This document shows, one piece after another, positions 41,184 to 52,300 of a stretch of 64,000 nucleotides of DNA. The position numbers were made by a program, and so were the translations under genes. This stretch comes from Xylophilus sp. GOD-11R (GTDB lineage: Bacteria; Pseudomonadota; Gammaproteobacteria; Burkholderiales; Burkholderiaceae_C). The stretch covers positions 4,960,001 through 5,024,000 of the forward strand of contig NZ_CP137854.1 in the NCBI RefSeq assembly GCF_033546935.1, written 5' to 3'. A model generated the notes under the pieces. That model did not search any database. It saw only the letters and a list, made by a program, of their open reading frames with translations, and was not told where the DNA came from. The stretch's first letter is position 1; each line of letters begins with the position of its first letter.

Positions 41184-44100
41184 TCAGACCACCGCCATGA
41201 CCTGGCTGTCGTCGTCCTCGGGCGTACGCGGCTTCTCCTTGCCGAACCAGGCCACGTAGAGCGCGGGCAGCACCACCAGCGTGAGCAGGGTGGCGGTGAA
41301 GAGGCCGCCGATCACCACGATGGCCAGCGGCCGCTGCGTCTCCGAGCCGATCTCGTGCGACAGCGCCATCGGCAGCAGGCCGAGCGCGGCGAGCATCGCG
41401 GTCATGAGCACCGTGCGCAGGCGCTGCATCGAGCCCTCGCGCACCGCCTCTGTCACGGTCATGCCGGCATGGCGCAGCTGCTGGAACACCGACAGCATCA
41501 CCACCCCGTTGAGCACCGCCTGGCCCGACAGCGCGATGAAGCCGATGGCCGCCGACACCGACAGCGGGATGCCGAAGATCCACAGCGCGACGAAGCCGCC
41601 GATCAGCGCCAGGGGCACGTTGACCAGGATCAGCCCGGCCATCTTGAAGGACTTGAAGGCGTCGAACAGCAGCACGAAGATCAGCAGCAGCGAGATCGGC
41701 ACGACCACCGCCAGGCGCTTCATCGCGCGTTCCTGGTTCTCGAACTCGCCCGACCAGTTGACGACGTAGCCCTGCGGAATCTTGACGTTCTTCTCGACGC
41801 GTGCCTTCATGTCGGCGACCACCGAGCCCATGTCGCGGCCGGAGATGAAGATGCCGATGGCGGTGGTGCGCCGGCCGGCTTCGCGGGCAATGTTCATCGC
41901 GCCGACGGTCTCCTGGATGTTGGTCACGTCGGCCAGCGCCACGTAGCCGCCGTCGGGCGTGGCGATGGGCGTGCGGCGCAGGTTGGCGATGACGCGTTCC
42001 TCGGCCGGCAGGCGCACCGCCACGGCGAACTTGCGCTCGCCTTCCCACAGGCTGGTGGCGGCCTTGCCGGCGAGCGCGGCCTCGATCACGTCCTGGATGT
42101 CCTGCACGTTCAGGCCGTAGCGGGCGGCGCGGTCGCGGTCGATCGCCAGCACCAGCTGCGGCACCTGGCCGTCGCGGTCGATCTCGGCGCGGGCCACGCC
42201 CTCGACCTGCTTGACTTCATGCGCGATCTGGTCGGTGACCGTCTTCATCAGCGCCAGGTCGTCGCCGGCGAGCTTGATCACGATCTGGCCCTTGATCTGC
42301 GAGATCGACTCCAGCACGTTGTCGCGGATCGGCTGGGAGAAGGCGGGGTCGATGCTGGGAATGGCCGACAGCACCCGGTTCATCTCCTCGGTGATCTTCT
42401 CGCGGGTCATGCCCTTGCGCCATTCGTTCTCGGGCTTGATGTCCACGAAGATCTCGGCCATGGAGATCGTCTTGGGATCGGTGCCGTCCTCGGGCTGGCC
42501 GGCCTTGGAGACCGTGGTGCGCACCTCGGGCACCGTCAGCAGGGCCTTGCGCGCCATGTGCAGCACACGCGAGGCCTCCTGCGTGGAGACGTTGGGCGAC
42601 AGCGTGAAGTTGACCCAGGTCGTGCCTTCGTTGAGCTCGGGCAGGAATTCCGAGCCCAGGCGCGAGGCGACCACCGTGGTCAGGCCGAAGGCGACGACCG
42701 CGGCGATGGCCACGGTGCGCCGGCGGCGCAGGGCCCAGTCGAGGATGGGCGCGTAGAAGTGCTTGGCGCCGCGCACCACGCGGTTGTCGCCGTGCGGCAG
42801 CTTCTTGCGCAGCATCCAGTAGGCCAGCAGCGGCACCAGGGTGAGCGAGAAGATCAGCGAGCCGATCAGCGCGGTAGTGACCGACAGCGCCATCGGCTGA
42901 AAGATGCGGCCTTCGTGGCGCTGCAGCGCGAAGATGGGAATGTGCGCCGCGATGATGATCAGCATCGAGAACAGCGTGGGCCGGCCGACCTCGTTGACCG
43001 CGTTGATGATGGTCTCGCGCCGCTCGTTCTCGCGCATGTTCTCCTTGCTCTCGGACAGGCGGTGCAGCACGTTCTCGATGACGATCACCGCGCCGTCCAC
43101 GATGATCCCGAAGTCCATCGCGCCCAGGCTCAGCAGGTTGGCGTGCACGCCCATGATCTTCAGGCCCATGAAGGTCGACAGCAGCGCCAGCGGAATCACC
43201 ACCACCACCGCCAGGCTCGCCCGCAGGTTCGACAGGAAGATGTAGAGCACCAGCGACACCAGCAGGGCGCCTTCGACCAGGTTGCGGAACACCGTGGAGA
43301 GGGTCTTGTCCATCAGCCAGGTGCGGTCGTAGAAGGGCACGATCTGCACGCCCGGGGGCAGGCCGCGCGCGTTGATGTCGGCGATCTTCTCCTTGACCGC
43401 CTTCAGCACCACGGTCGGGTTCTCGCCTTTTCGCATGATGACGATGCCGGTGACGATGTCGTCGTCGTTGTCCTGGCCGACCACACCCAGACGCGGCACT
43501 GCGCCGATCTTCACGTCGGCGATGTCGCGGATCAGGATGGGCGTGCCGCCGCGCGCGGCGACCACCACGCGGCCGATGTCGTCGGCCGACTGCAGCAGGC
43601 CGATGCCGCGAATGGTGTATTGCTGCGCGCCCTGGCGCACATAGCTGCCGCCGGCGTTGGAGTTGCCGCGGCCGAGGGCGTCGAGCAGGTTCTGGAAGGT
43701 GACCTTGTAGGCGCGCAGCTTGTCGAGGTCGGGCTGCACCTCGTACTGCTTGATCGCGCCGCCCATGGCGACCACGTCGGCCACGCCCGGCACCTGGCGC
43801 AGCGCGCGCTCCACCACCCAGTCTTCTTCGGAGCGCAGCTCGGTCGTGCTGCGGCCGTCGCCGCGCAGGCGGTAGCGCATGATTTCGCCGACCGGCGTGG
43901 CGTTGGGCGCGATGTCGGCTTCCACGCCGTCGGGCAGGTCGATGCCGCGCAGGCGCTCGGCGACCTGCTGGCGCACCAGGTTGACTTCGGCGTTGTCGTC
44001 GTAGGTCACCACGGTGAAGGACAGGCCGAACTGCGTGTGCGAGAACACGCGGATCGAGTTCGGCAGGCCCGACATCGCCACCTCGATCGGCAGCGTCACC

Positions 44101-44288
44101 TGTTTCTCGACTTCCTCGGCCGCGCGGCCGGGGTACAGCGCGATGACGGTGACCTGGGTGTCGGTCACGTCCGGAAAGGCTTCGACCGACAGGCTTTTGA
44201 AGGCGAACACGCCGGCCAGGGCGAACAGCAGCGTGCCCAGGACGATGAACAGCGGCTGGTGCAGCGCGTAATGGATGAGACGCTTCAT
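41184..44288 (-). CDS. czcA: Heavy-metal efflux RND transporter (CzcA/CusA family)
   Basis: A 1034-residue inner-membrane pump of the heavy-metal RND family. N-terminal helix LFIVLGTLLFALAGVFAFKSLSVEAFPDVTD; TM4 carries DFGIIVDGAVIVIEN, whose paired Asp residues are typical of CzcA-like proton/metal exchangers and unlike the CusA copper/silver pattern. RND repeats, the two large periplasmic loops and twelve hydrophobic segments are present. The start was placed at MKRLIHYAL, immediately after the adaptor gene. The likely substrates are divalent cations such as cobalt, zinc or cadmium; this is by family only. Confidence 0.93.
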   Translation of the reverse strand: MKRLIHYALHQPLFIVLGTLLFALAGVFAFKSLSVEAFPDVTDTQVTVIALYPGRAAEEVEKQVTLPIEVAMSGLPNSIRVFSHTQFGLSFTVVTYDDNAEVNLVRQQVAERLRGIDLPDGVEADIAPNATPVGEIMRYRLRGDGRSTTELRSEEDWVVERALRQVPGVADVVAMGGAIKQYEVQPDLDKLRAYKVTFQNLLDALGRGNSNAGGSYVRQGAQQYTIRGIGLLQSADDIGRVVVAARGGTPILIRDIADVKIGAVPRLGVVGQDNDDDIVTGIVIMRKGENPTVVLKAVKEKIADINARGLPPGVQIVPFYDRTWLMDKTLSTVFRNLVEGALLVSLVLYIFLSNLRASLAVVVVIPLALLSTFMGLKIMGVHANLLSLGAMDFGIIVDGAVIVIENVLHRLSESKENMRENERRETIINAVNEVGRPTLFSMLIIIAAHIPIFALQRHEGRIFQPMALSVTTALIGSLIFSLTLVPLLAYWMLRKKLPHGDNRVVRGAKHFYAPILDWALRRRRTVAIAAVVAFGLTTVVASRLGSEFLPELNEGTTWVNFTLSPNVSTQEASRVLHMARKALLTVPEVRTTVSKAGQPEDGTDPKTISMAEIFVDIKPENEWRKGMTREKITEEMNRVLSAIPSIDPAFSQPIRDNVLESISQIKGQIVIKLAGDDLALMKTVTDQIAHEVKQVEGVARAEIDRDGQVPQLVLAIDRDRAARYGLNVQDIQDVIEAALAGKAATSLWEGERKFAVAVRLPAEERVIANLRRTPIATPDGGYVALADVTNIQETVGAMNIAREAGRRTTAIGIFISGRDMGSVVADMKARVEKNVKIPQGYVVNWSGEFENQERAMKRLAVVVPISLLLIFVLLFDAFKSFKMAGLILVNVPLALIGGFVALWIFGIPLSVSAAIGFIALSGQAVLNGVVMLSVFQQLRHAGMTVTEAVREGSMQRLRTVLMTAMLAALGLLPMALSHEIGSETQRPLAIVVIGGLFTATLLTLVVLPALYVAWFGKEKPRTPEDDDSQVMAVV

Positions 44289-44295
44289 GCTTGTC

Positions 44296-45555
44296 TTACT
44301 TGGCCTGGTTGGCTTGGGGCGAGGTCGGATTGCCGGCGTCTTCCATGGCGACGGAGAATTCACGCGCCAGCAGCAGCGCGTTGTCGGCCACCACCTGCTC
44401 GCCGGCGGCCAGACCCGAACTCAGCACCACCTCGCGGTTGCCCATGTGCCCCATCGTGACCATGCGCGGCTCGAACACGCCGGGCTGCACCTGCACGAAG
44501 ACCTTGTGCTGGTTGCGCTCCAGCACGATGGCGGTGGCCGGCACGACCACGCCGTTCATCTTTTCGCGAACCCGCGCGGTGACGAGCATTTCGCTCTTCA
44601 GGCGGCGGTCGGTGTTGGCGATGACGCCCCGGACCTTGATGGTGCGGGTGCCCGGGTCGATGGAATCGCTGGTGGCGATCACGCGGCCGGTAAAGGTTTC
44701 ACCGGGATAGGCGGGCACCTGCAACTCGAAGGTGGTACCGGGCTGCATGCTGCCGATGTCGATTTCCTTGGCGTCGATCAGCACCCACAACGAGCTGGGG
44801 TCGGTCACCACGAACAAGGCCGGGGCGCCCGGGCCGCTCTGGTCGGGGCGCACTTCCTGGCCCGGGTTGATGTTGCGCTCGACCACCACGCCGGCGATGC
44901 CGGAGGTCAGGCCGAGCTGCTGGTTGATCGACGATGCGGCGCCGTACAGGGTGGTGCGGGCCGCGGCGCGGGCCGATTCGGCCTGGGCGCGGGCGAGGTC
45001 GGCCTCGGTCTGCTCCAGGTCCTTGCGGGCGATGATGCCGGCGTCGAACAGCTCGCGCTGGCGGGCCAGCACCTTGCGCGCCAGGTTCACGTCGACGCCG
45101 GCCTTGGTGGTGTCGCTCTGCGCGGCGCCGAAGTCGGGCGAGGCCAGGCGGGCGAGCACGCTGCCGGGCTTGACCACCGCGCCGATGTCCGCACCGATAG
45201 CCACGACCCGGCCACCAAAGGCCGGATAGATGCGCTGGGTGCGCTCCTCGTTCCATACCAGGCGCGCCGGCAGGTCGGCCACGATGTCGGTGGCGGGCCG
45301 CGAGGGCACCGAGTTGAGCAGGGCCAGTTGCGGATGGCCGGTCGGGAAGCGCAGCTGCTTGCCCTGCAGGATGGGCGGCGCCGGCGGCGCGGCCACGGCC
45401 GTCTTCTCGGCGGATTCGCCGCAGCCCGCGAGCAGGGCGCACGCGGACACGGCGCCGGCGATCAGCAGCGTGGCGAAGGAAGAACGGCGGAAAAGCATCG
45501 ACGGCAGGGAAGGCATGGCGGATCTCGGTGCGAAACGGGGGGCGGTGTCGGTCAT
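44296..45555 (-). CDS. RND efflux membrane-fusion (adaptor) lipoprotein
   Basis: A 419-residue CzcB/CusB-like adaptor linking the pump to the outer-membrane channel. A lipobox (LLAGCGES, Cys at ~44) indicates lipid anchoring. RIYPAFGGRVVAIGADIGAVV and the matching SGIAGVVVERNINPGQEV form the two lipoyl-like halves around a coiled-coil hairpin (ARKVLARQRELFDAGIIARKDLEQ). There is no His-rich metal-binding N-terminal extension. It is encoded between the outer-membrane factor and the pump on one transcript. Confidence 0.9.
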   Translation of the reverse strand: MTDTAPRFAPRSAMPSLPSMLFRRSSFATLLIAGAVSACALLAGCGESAEKTAVAAPPAPPILQGKQLRFPTGHPQLALLNSVPSRPATDIVADLPARLVWNEERTQRIYPAFGGRVVAIGADIGAVVKPGSVLARLASPDFGAAQSDTTKAGVDVNLARKVLARQRELFDAGIIARKDLEQTEADLARAQAESARAAARTTLYGAASSINQQLGLTSGIAGVVVERNINPGQEVRPDQSGPGAPALFVVTDPSSLWVLIDAKEIDIGSMQPGTTFELQVPAYPGETFTGRVIATSDSIDPGTRTIKVRGVIANTDRRLKSEMLVTARVREKMNGVVVPATAIVLERNQHKVFVQVQPGVFEPRMVTMGHMGNREVVLSSGLAAGEQVVADNALLLAREFSVAMEDAGNPTSPQANQAK

Positions 45556-45575
45556 GGCGGAGCCGGGCGTCTGGT

Positions 45576-46925
45576 TCACGGCGCCAGCAGCAGGCCGGGC
45601 TGCGTCTGCAGCGTCCATGCGCCGGCGGCCTTGGCGTAGTCGGTACGGGCGTCGATGGCTTCGAGCAAAGTGGCGCGCAGCGTGCGGCGGGCATCGAGCA
45701 GGTCGACCAGCGGGATCGCACCGCGTCGGAAAGCGAGTTCGGCGCCCTCGGCCACGCGGCGGGCGCGCGGCAGGATCTCGACCTCGTAGCCCTGGGTGCG
45801 GCGCTGCGCGGTGAGCGCGGTCTGCTGCAGGCCCTGCAGCTCCAGGATGGCGTCGCGACGGGCCTTGTCGAGCGCGTCCTCGGCTTGCGTGAAGCTGGCC
45901 TGGGCGCGGCCGATCTCGCCTTCGAAGCTGTAGCCCCACTGCAGCGGCATGGAGGCGCGGAACTGGATCAGGCGCGTGGAGACGCCGGGGTAGTGCTCGA
46001 AGCCGGCACCGATGGTGACGTCGCCCTTCTTGAGCGCGATCGCGCCGTCGAGGCTGGCCTGCGCCGACTGCACCCGGGCGGAGGCGGCGCGCACGTCGGG
46101 GCGGTTCTCGGCAAGCGAGGCGAGATCGACCCGTTCCACGTCGACCGGCGGCAGGGCGGTGTAGCCGTCGGCGCGCAGCTGGCGTGGCATGGTGCGGCCG
46201 GCGCCGCGCGCGCCCATGGCCTGGGTGAGGGTGGCGGCCGCCTGCAGGCGATCGAGCTCGGCCTGCTGCACGTCGGCACGGGCGCGCTGGGCCTCGATGG
46301 CGGTACGGGCCGCGTCCTGGGCGGGCAGATCGCCGGCCTGCACCCGGCGGTCGGAGGCGCGCGAGAGCTCGCCCGCGCTGCCGGCGATGGCGCCCACCTC
46401 CACCGCGCGATCCTGCGCCGCCAGCAGGTCGTAGTAGGCGGCCAGCGCGGTGATGAGCGCGTGCACCCGCACGTCGTCGACATCGGCACTGGCGGCGGCG
46501 GCGGCACGTTCGGCGGCCGCCGTGCGCAGCAGGCGCTTGTCGCCGCGTTCGTAGGTCCAGTCGAGGCCGATGGTCTTGTCGATGCGCTTGTCGCGGATCG
46601 CGTTGCCGGCGCCTACGCCGTTCTTCAGGTCGATGTTCTCGGCGACACCGGAGAGCACCGGCAGCGGCGCGTGGTCGGCCGCCAGGATGTCGGCGCGGGC
46701 GGCCGCCAGATTGCCCTGGGCGATGGCCACGTCGAGGTTCTCGCGGGCGGCCGCCAGGGCCTGGGCCAGCGTCAGCGTGTAGGGCGCGCCCATGGCCTGT
46801 GCGGCCTGGGCGGTGAGGGTCAGGGCGGCCGGCGCGGCAGGCACCGGCACCGGGGCGGCGGTCTGCGCCGCGAGGGGCATGGCGAGGCCGAGGCCGCCCA
46901 TCCAAAACAACTGTCGTATGCTCAT
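45576..46925 (-). CDS. RND efflux outer-membrane factor (TolC/CzcC-like)
   Basis: A 449-residue outer-membrane channel protein with a signal peptide (cleavage near LAAQTAA). Long Ala-rich amphipathic helices dominate (LTLAQALAAARENLDVAIAQGNLAAARADIL; key residues LTLAQAL), as in the periplasmic barrel of TolC. The second repeat begins about ENRPDVRAASARVQSAQASLDGA. It is the first gene of the three-gene efflux operon and is divergent from the response regulator gene, 107 bases apart. Confidence 0.9.
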   Translation of the reverse strand: MSIRQLFWMGGLGLAMPLAAQTAAPVPVPAAPAALTLTAQAAQAMGAPYTLTLAQALAAARENLDVAIAQGNLAAARADILAADHAPLPVLSGVAENIDLKNGVGAGNAIRDKRIDKTIGLDWTYERGDKRLLRTAAAERAAAAASADVDDVRVHALITALAAYYDLLAAQDRAVEVGAIAGSAGELSRASDRRVQAGDLPAQDAARTAIEAQRARADVQQAELDRLQAAATLTQAMGARGAGRTMPRQLRADGYTALPPVDVERVDLASLAENRPDVRAASARVQSAQASLDGAIALKKGDVTIGAGFEHYPGVSTRLIQFRASMPLQWGYSFEGEIGRAQASFTQAEDALDKARRDAILELQGLQQTALTAQRRTQGYEVEILPRARRVAEGAELAFRRGAIPLVDLLDARRTLRATLLEAIDARTDYAKAAGAWTLQTQPGLLLAP

Positions 46926-47032
46926 GGACGACGTTATCGCGGCACGGTACTGACCATCGCCTGACCGCCGCCATCGAGGGGCTTTCGCTCCGGTCGAGAG
47001 CCCCGTCCATTTTCTGTTTTCAGCCACAGCCG

Positions 47033-47740
47033 ATGCGCATCCTCGTAGTCGAAGACGATCCAGTCCTGCGGGACGTCATGGTGCGCAGCCTGCGCGATGC
47101 AGGCCACCGCGTGGACGAGGCCCGCAGCGTGGCCGAGGCCGATCATTTCTGGCGGGTCCAGCCTTTCGACGCGGTGCTGCTCGACCTGAACCTGCCGGCC
47201 TCCAACAGCACCGGAGCGGCGCCCGGCAGCGGTCTCGACGTGTTGCGTTCGGCGCGCGGCCGGGGCGACCGCACGCCGGTGCTGGTGCTGACCGCGCGCC
47301 ACCGCACCGAAGAGCGCATCGCCGGCCTCGACGCGGGCGCCGACGACTACCTGGGCAAGCCCTTCGAGCTGGCCGAGGTCGAGGCCCGGCTGCGCGCCCT
47401 GGTGCGTCGCGCGCAGGGCACGCAGGACATCTCCTCGGTCGGCGCCCTGTCGCTCGACCGCAAGGCCCGCCGCTTCGCACTCGACGGCCAGCTGCTCGAA
47501 CTACCGGCGCGCGAGTTCGAGGTGCTGTGGGAGCTGATGACACCGCCCGGCCGCGTGGTCAGCAAACGGACGCTGTCGGAAAAGCTCTCGAGCTTCGACG
47601 ACAACCTGGGCGACAACGCGCTGGAGGCCTTCATCTCGCGGCTGCGCAAGAAGCTCACGAACAGCGGCGCGGGCATTCGCACACTGCGCGGCCTGGGCTA
47701 CCTGCTGGAGGCCGAATCCGGCGCCGGAGACGCGATGTGA
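47033..47740 (+). CDS. OmpR/PhoB-family response regulator
   Basis: A 235-residue two-component regulator. The receiver has acidic pair ED at 7-8, phospho-acceptor Asp 51 (DAVLLDLNLP) and Lys in LGKPFE. A loop insertion (ASNSTGAAPGSG) after the acceptor makes the receiver some eight residues longer than usual. The C-terminal winged helix (LPAREFEVLWELM, LEAFISRLRKKL, IRTLRGLGYLL) binds DNA. It probably controls the divergent metal-efflux operon, like CzcR. Its stop overlaps the kinase start. Confidence 0.93.
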   Translation: MRILVVEDDPVLRDVMVRSLRDAGHRVDEARSVAEADHFWRVQPFDAVLLDLNLPASNSTGAAPGSGLDVLRSARGRGDRTPVLVLTARHRTEERIAGLDAGADDYLGKPFELAEVEARLRALVRRAQGTQDISSVGALSLDRKARRFALDGQLLELPAREFEVLWELMTPPGRVVSKRTLSEKLSSFDDNLGDNALEAFISRLRKKLTNSGAGIRTLRGLGYLLEAESGAGDAM

Positions 47741-49200
47741 CGCGCGCGCCGGCGCAGGCGGACGACGGCCTGAAGCCCCTGCCCGCGCCACCGCCGGTGC
47801 CCGGCCTGCCATCGCTGCGCACCCGGGTGCTGCAGCACGTGCTGGTGCCGCTGGCGCTGGCCTGGCTGCTGGGCGTGGTGGTGTCGATCGCCGTCGCCAT
47901 CAACTTCACCCAGCGGGCCTTCGACCGCGCGCTGCTCGACGACGCTTATTCGGTGGCCGCCAACGTGCACACCACCGGCGAGGAGCTGGAGCTCGGCCTG
48001 TCGCCGCGCGAGGTGGGCGCGGTGCTGTTCGACCAGTCCGAGCGCATCTACTTCGCGGTGCTCTGGCCCGACGGCACGCTGCTGGCCGGCCACGGCGGGC
48101 TGCACGCGCCGCCGCCGGAAGACGGCGCGCGCTACCGCTTCTCCGACATCTCCTACCAGGGCCGGCCGCTGCGCGCGGTGCTGCTGCGCACCGGCCGGCC
48201 GCAGCCTTTCGACGTGGTGATGGCCGAGACCACCCAGTCGCGCGCCACGCTGCTGCGCAGCCTGCTGCTCTACGCCATCGCGCCGCAGCTGGTGCTGCTG
48301 GTGGGCCTGGCGGTCTGGATGGGCCGCGCCGTGGCGCGTGACGTGCGACCGCTGCAGGCCCTGCAGGAGACGTTGGATACCCGCAGCGCCAGCGACCTGT
48401 CGCCGGTGCGGGTGGGCGGATCGACGCGCGAGGTGCGCCGCCTGGGCGATGCGCTCGACAGCCTGTTCGCGCGGGTGGGCGCCGGCGTGCGGGCGCAGCG
48501 CGAGTTTGCCGGCAACGTGGCGCACGAGCTGCGCACGCCGCTGGCCGGCATCCGGGCGCTGGCTGAATACGGACTGGCGCAGCAGGATCCCGCTGCCTGG
48601 CGCGAGCAGCTCGAACGCATCGCACGTAGCGAGGAACGCGCCAGCCGGCTGGTCGACCAGTTGCTGGCGCTGGCGCGCGCCGACGAGGCGCCGGTGATGC
48701 GCTTCGAGCCGATCGCACTCGACGAGATCGCCCGCGACGCGGTGCTGCGCTTTCTGTCGCGCGCGGATTCGGCCGGTGTCGACCTGGGCGCGCGCGGCCT
48801 CGACGAAGCGGTGGAAGTGCTGGGCCATGCGGCCTTGATCGACGGCATCGTCAACAACCTGATCGACAACGCGCTGCGCTACGGCAAGCCGGCCGACGGC
48901 TCGCAGCCGCGCATCACCGTGGCGGTGACCGCCGAGCCGGACAGCGACGAGGTACGGCTGACCGTCGTCGACAACGGGCCCGGCATTTCCGTGGAGCAGC
49001 AGGGGCGGCTGCGGCAGCGCTGGGCGCAGGGGCCGGAGGGCGCATGGCTCAAGCAGGGCGCGGGACTGGGGCTGTCGATCGTGGCGCGCTATGCGCAGCT
49101 GCTGGACGCGCAGCTCTTGCTGGAGCCCGCGGCCCAGCATCCCGGGCTGGCGGCCTCGGTCATCCTGCGGCGGCCGCCGCCGCTGGGGTCGACGACCTGA
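47737..49200 (+). CDS. Two-component sensor histidine kinase
   Basis: A 487-residue membrane kinase. The start is GTG, overlapping the response-regulator stop as GTGA; a longer open frame lies inside the regulator gene. Two helices at ~residues 37-60 and ~180-200 bracket a periplasmic sensor region of ~120 residues. The HisKA box is EFAGNVAHELRTPLAGIRAL. The ATPase domain shows NNLIDNALRYG, VVDNGPGIS and GAGLGLSIVARYA. It is the partner of the upstream regulator and probably senses metal or envelope conditions (inference). Confidence 0.92.
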   Translation: MTRAPAQADDGLKPLPAPPPVPGLPSLRTRVLQHVLVPLALAWLLGVVVSIAVAINFTQRAFDRALLDDAYSVAANVHTTGEELELGLSPREVGAVLFDQSERIYFAVLWPDGTLLAGHGGLHAPPPEDGARYRFSDISYQGRPLRAVLLRTGRPQPFDVVMAETTQSRATLLRSLLLYAIAPQLVLLVGLAVWMGRAVARDVRPLQALQETLDTRSASDLSPVRVGGSTREVRRLGDALDSLFARVGAGVRAQREFAGNVAHELRTPLAGIRALAEYGLAQQDPAAWREQLERIARSEERASRLVDQLLALARADEAPVMRFEPIALDEIARDAVLRFLSRADSAGVDLGARGLDEAVEVLGHAALIDGIVNNLIDNALRYGKPADGSQPRITVAVTAEPDSDEVRLTVVDNGPGISVEQQGRLRQRWAQGPEGAWLKQGAGLGLSIVARYAQLLDAQLLLEPAAQHPGLAASVILRRPPPLGSTT

Positions 49201-49325
49201 CGCTGACCATCTCTTCGACGGCGTGTCGCCATCGCGCGGAGAGATACAGAAGTTCGTTTGAAAGCGGCGATGGATCTGCCGGCGGCACGACCATGCGGGT
49301 TCGATGACATCCAGAACCTGAACCC

Positions 49326-52300
49326 ATGTTGGGCCTCGCCACCACGGCCGTGACCACACGCCGAGCCGCCGAACCGTCGGACGTGAAACACCCGCCGCAG
49401 CTGACGCGGGCCGACGACACGGATTCGGAAACCGGTCTGGCTCCGGCCCACGAATTGCGGCACCCGCTCGCGGTGCGCGCCCGCGACTGGATCAGCGGGC
49501 ATTTCTGCGAGATCCACGCGCCGCTGGGCCTGCATGCGTGCGGCTTCTACAACCATGTCTATGACCAACCCCGCGTGCCGGTGCGGTCCGAGCCCGCGGA
49601 TGCGCTGTATCTACAGCGGGACGGTGGCCGGACGGCTCGCCACGCGGGTCGCCACACGTCATCGAAACGCGCGGCCGACACCACTGCATCAGCCCTGCCT
49701 CGCAGCGTCGCCGAACTCCTCATGCGCCTGAGCCGCGACCCGGTCGACCAACAAGATGCGGCGTGGGCCGGTGCACCGGCGCTGCTGCCGGCGGTCGTCG
49801 ACCGGCTCGGTGCGGGCGACGATCCCGAACTGGCCGACGGCATGCGCCTGCTGGTCACCCAGGCCTTGTTGACCGGCCGCGTGCCCGCGTCCCTGACGTC
49901 GCTCGTGCTGGACCGGCTGCGCGTGCCCGGGTGGTGGCGCCATGTGGGCGCGGGGCCGGCTTGTCCGCCGGATGCGGTGGATCGCCTCGCGCTCGCGTTG
50001 GCGCAGCGGCTGTCGCGCTCCGGGCTCGGCTTGCGGGCGCTGCGCGCGCTCGGTGGCGATGCCGCGGTGACCGCCACGGCCGCGCGCGTACGACTGCAGG
50101 CCGGCGACTATCTGCGCGCGCATCCCGTGCAGACGGTCGATGCCACGCATCCCGCACGGCTGGCATGGGAAGCGGCAGGCGTCTGCCTGGCGGGCGGCAA
50201 GCCGACATCGGCACAGCGGCTGGCGCTTTTCGAGTGGTCGCACGGCGTGCCGCACGACGATGGCGCCACGCTGCGCCGGATGCAGGCCGTGCTGCACAAG
50301 TTCCAGCACAAGACCATCCACCGCTGGGGCGTGGAAGACTCGCTGCGCCTCGGGCTGATGCGGCTCGTGGGCAAGCGCCAGGGGCCGCTGCGCGCGGCGA
50401 TGCTGTGCGATCCCGCGCCCTTGCGAAAGACCGGGACCGCGCCCGCCACCGGTGGCGGCCTCGCCTCGGTGGCCGCCGCTGCCGATGCCCGGCGCGAAGC
50501 GCTGGAGGCCGCGCTTCGCACGCCCGAAATGAGCATCCTCGCCGTGGCACGGCAGGCGGATCCAGTGAACGCGCTGCTGGAGACGGCAGCCTGGCGTTGC
50601 TGGTGCCGGCAGGGCGGGCCGGATCCGTGGGAACTATCGGAACGACTGGCCGAGGAGGTGTCGGAAGAAGCGTCGCGCATGTGCCTGCGGCAGCTCGACA
50701 GCCTGCAAGAGCCGTGGCCGGACCCGACCACCATGAGGCGCCTGAATGTCATCGGCGACACCTGGCTGGCGATGACCGCGCTGAGCCTGCTGGCCACCGG
50801 CGGATACGCGGCGGTGCTGGCGCAGCCCCGCACCTGGAAACATCTGCTGGCCTGGAGTCGCGACGCGGGGCAGGGCGTGTCGCCGGCGATGCGGCTCGTC
50901 GTACGGACGCTGCGGCGCTGCGGCACATCGACCATCGCCGTGGCGGCGCCACTGGCGGCGCCGCAAGAGCCCGCCGCGCAGACCGACACCATGCGGCAGC
51001 TCGCACGCGACATGGTGCGCGGGTTGGCGACGATCTCGCGCCTGCAGCTCAGCGACGGGCAGGTGCAGGGGGCGAGCACCAAGCAGCTCTCCCGCATCGC
51101 CTCCGCCGCCGCGACCTTGAGCGGCGTGCCGGTCAGTGCCGAAGTCGATCTGGCCGCCACGCAGTTCCGGGAAAGCGTCTTCGAGCTCGCCCGCGGACCG
51201 GACGGCATCCGCCTCTTCATCGGCACTGCCACGGGCTCGAGCCAGCAGGTGAAGCTGGAGGCGGGCGTGGGCTGCCGCGTGAGCGTGCCGGGCGTGGCGG
51301 CGCGCGCCGACCTTCGCCTGTCGGCGACGCCGCTGCACCGCGAGTTGATCCGTCCCGAGGGTCTGCTGATCCGCATCGCGCGCCGCCCGACGGCCGATGG
51401 CGCAGACTTCGACGACGAGGCCATGTACCGCAGCGCCGAGGCGGTGGTGGACCACCTGTTCACCAGCGCCCCTTCGGCATCGGAGGACGCGGCCATCGAC
51501 ACCTGGCGCCGGCTGGTCGACTACGCGCTCTACCGCGACGATTTGTCCGTCAACTGGGTGAACGCCTTGTCGGTGGAGTCTTCCGGCAGCGCGCAGGGCT
51601 CGGCGGGCGTAACCGCCCGGGTGATGAATCTGTCGGTGGGACCGGAAGTCTTTGCACAAGCCCATCTCCACTACGGCAGCCGCCATGACTGGCATGAGAC
51701 AGGCCGGCGACGGGTGCTCGAATACCAGCACCGGGTCGGCCACGGCTTTCAGGTGGGTGCCGCGCTCGGGCTGCGGATGAGCGTGGGCGGCAGGAACACG
51801 TCGACCCAGGACGAACCGGAGGTCACGCCGATGCCTGCGCACCCGGCCCCGGTGGAGCTCACGGGCGACCCGGCGACGGCCACGTCATCGACGCCCAACC
51901 GCATCAAGCTCACGGTGGCCGACCTGCACCTGCCGGTACATACCCGGCATTTCAATCACCTGCGTTCGGGCAAGCTGCGACTGGTGGAGGAGGGCGGCGA
52001 CATCGTGGCGCACGCCAGCACCTTCGATGTCGAATACCAGGACCGCGCCGACTGGGAAGACGCCCTGTGTGCCGAGCTATTCGGCTGGCTGGCCACGTTC
52101 GAAGCCCAGGCGACGCTGCAGGGCCGCAGCCGGCCGGCGGACGCAGCATCGGCCAAGCTCGGCCGCTTTCTGCGCCTGGTGCAGCGCAATGAACGCGACT
52201 TCGACGCCTACCTGCTGCGCTACCAGTTGCGCGACAGCGTGGCGCGGCGGGTGAACCTCAACCGCGCCTTGTTGGCCGGCCTGGGCGACGATGCGCCGCC

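Noticed and set aside
41172-44459. 1095-codon open frame antisense to the RND pump gene
   Set aside because: His/Arg/Asp/Gly-rich mirror of the pump gene with no domain; typical GC-rich shadow.
49201-49325. PIP box upstream of the AWR-like gene
   Set aside because: TTCG occurs at 49214, 49253 and 49300, but the spacings (39 and 47) do not fit TTCGB-N15-TTCGB.
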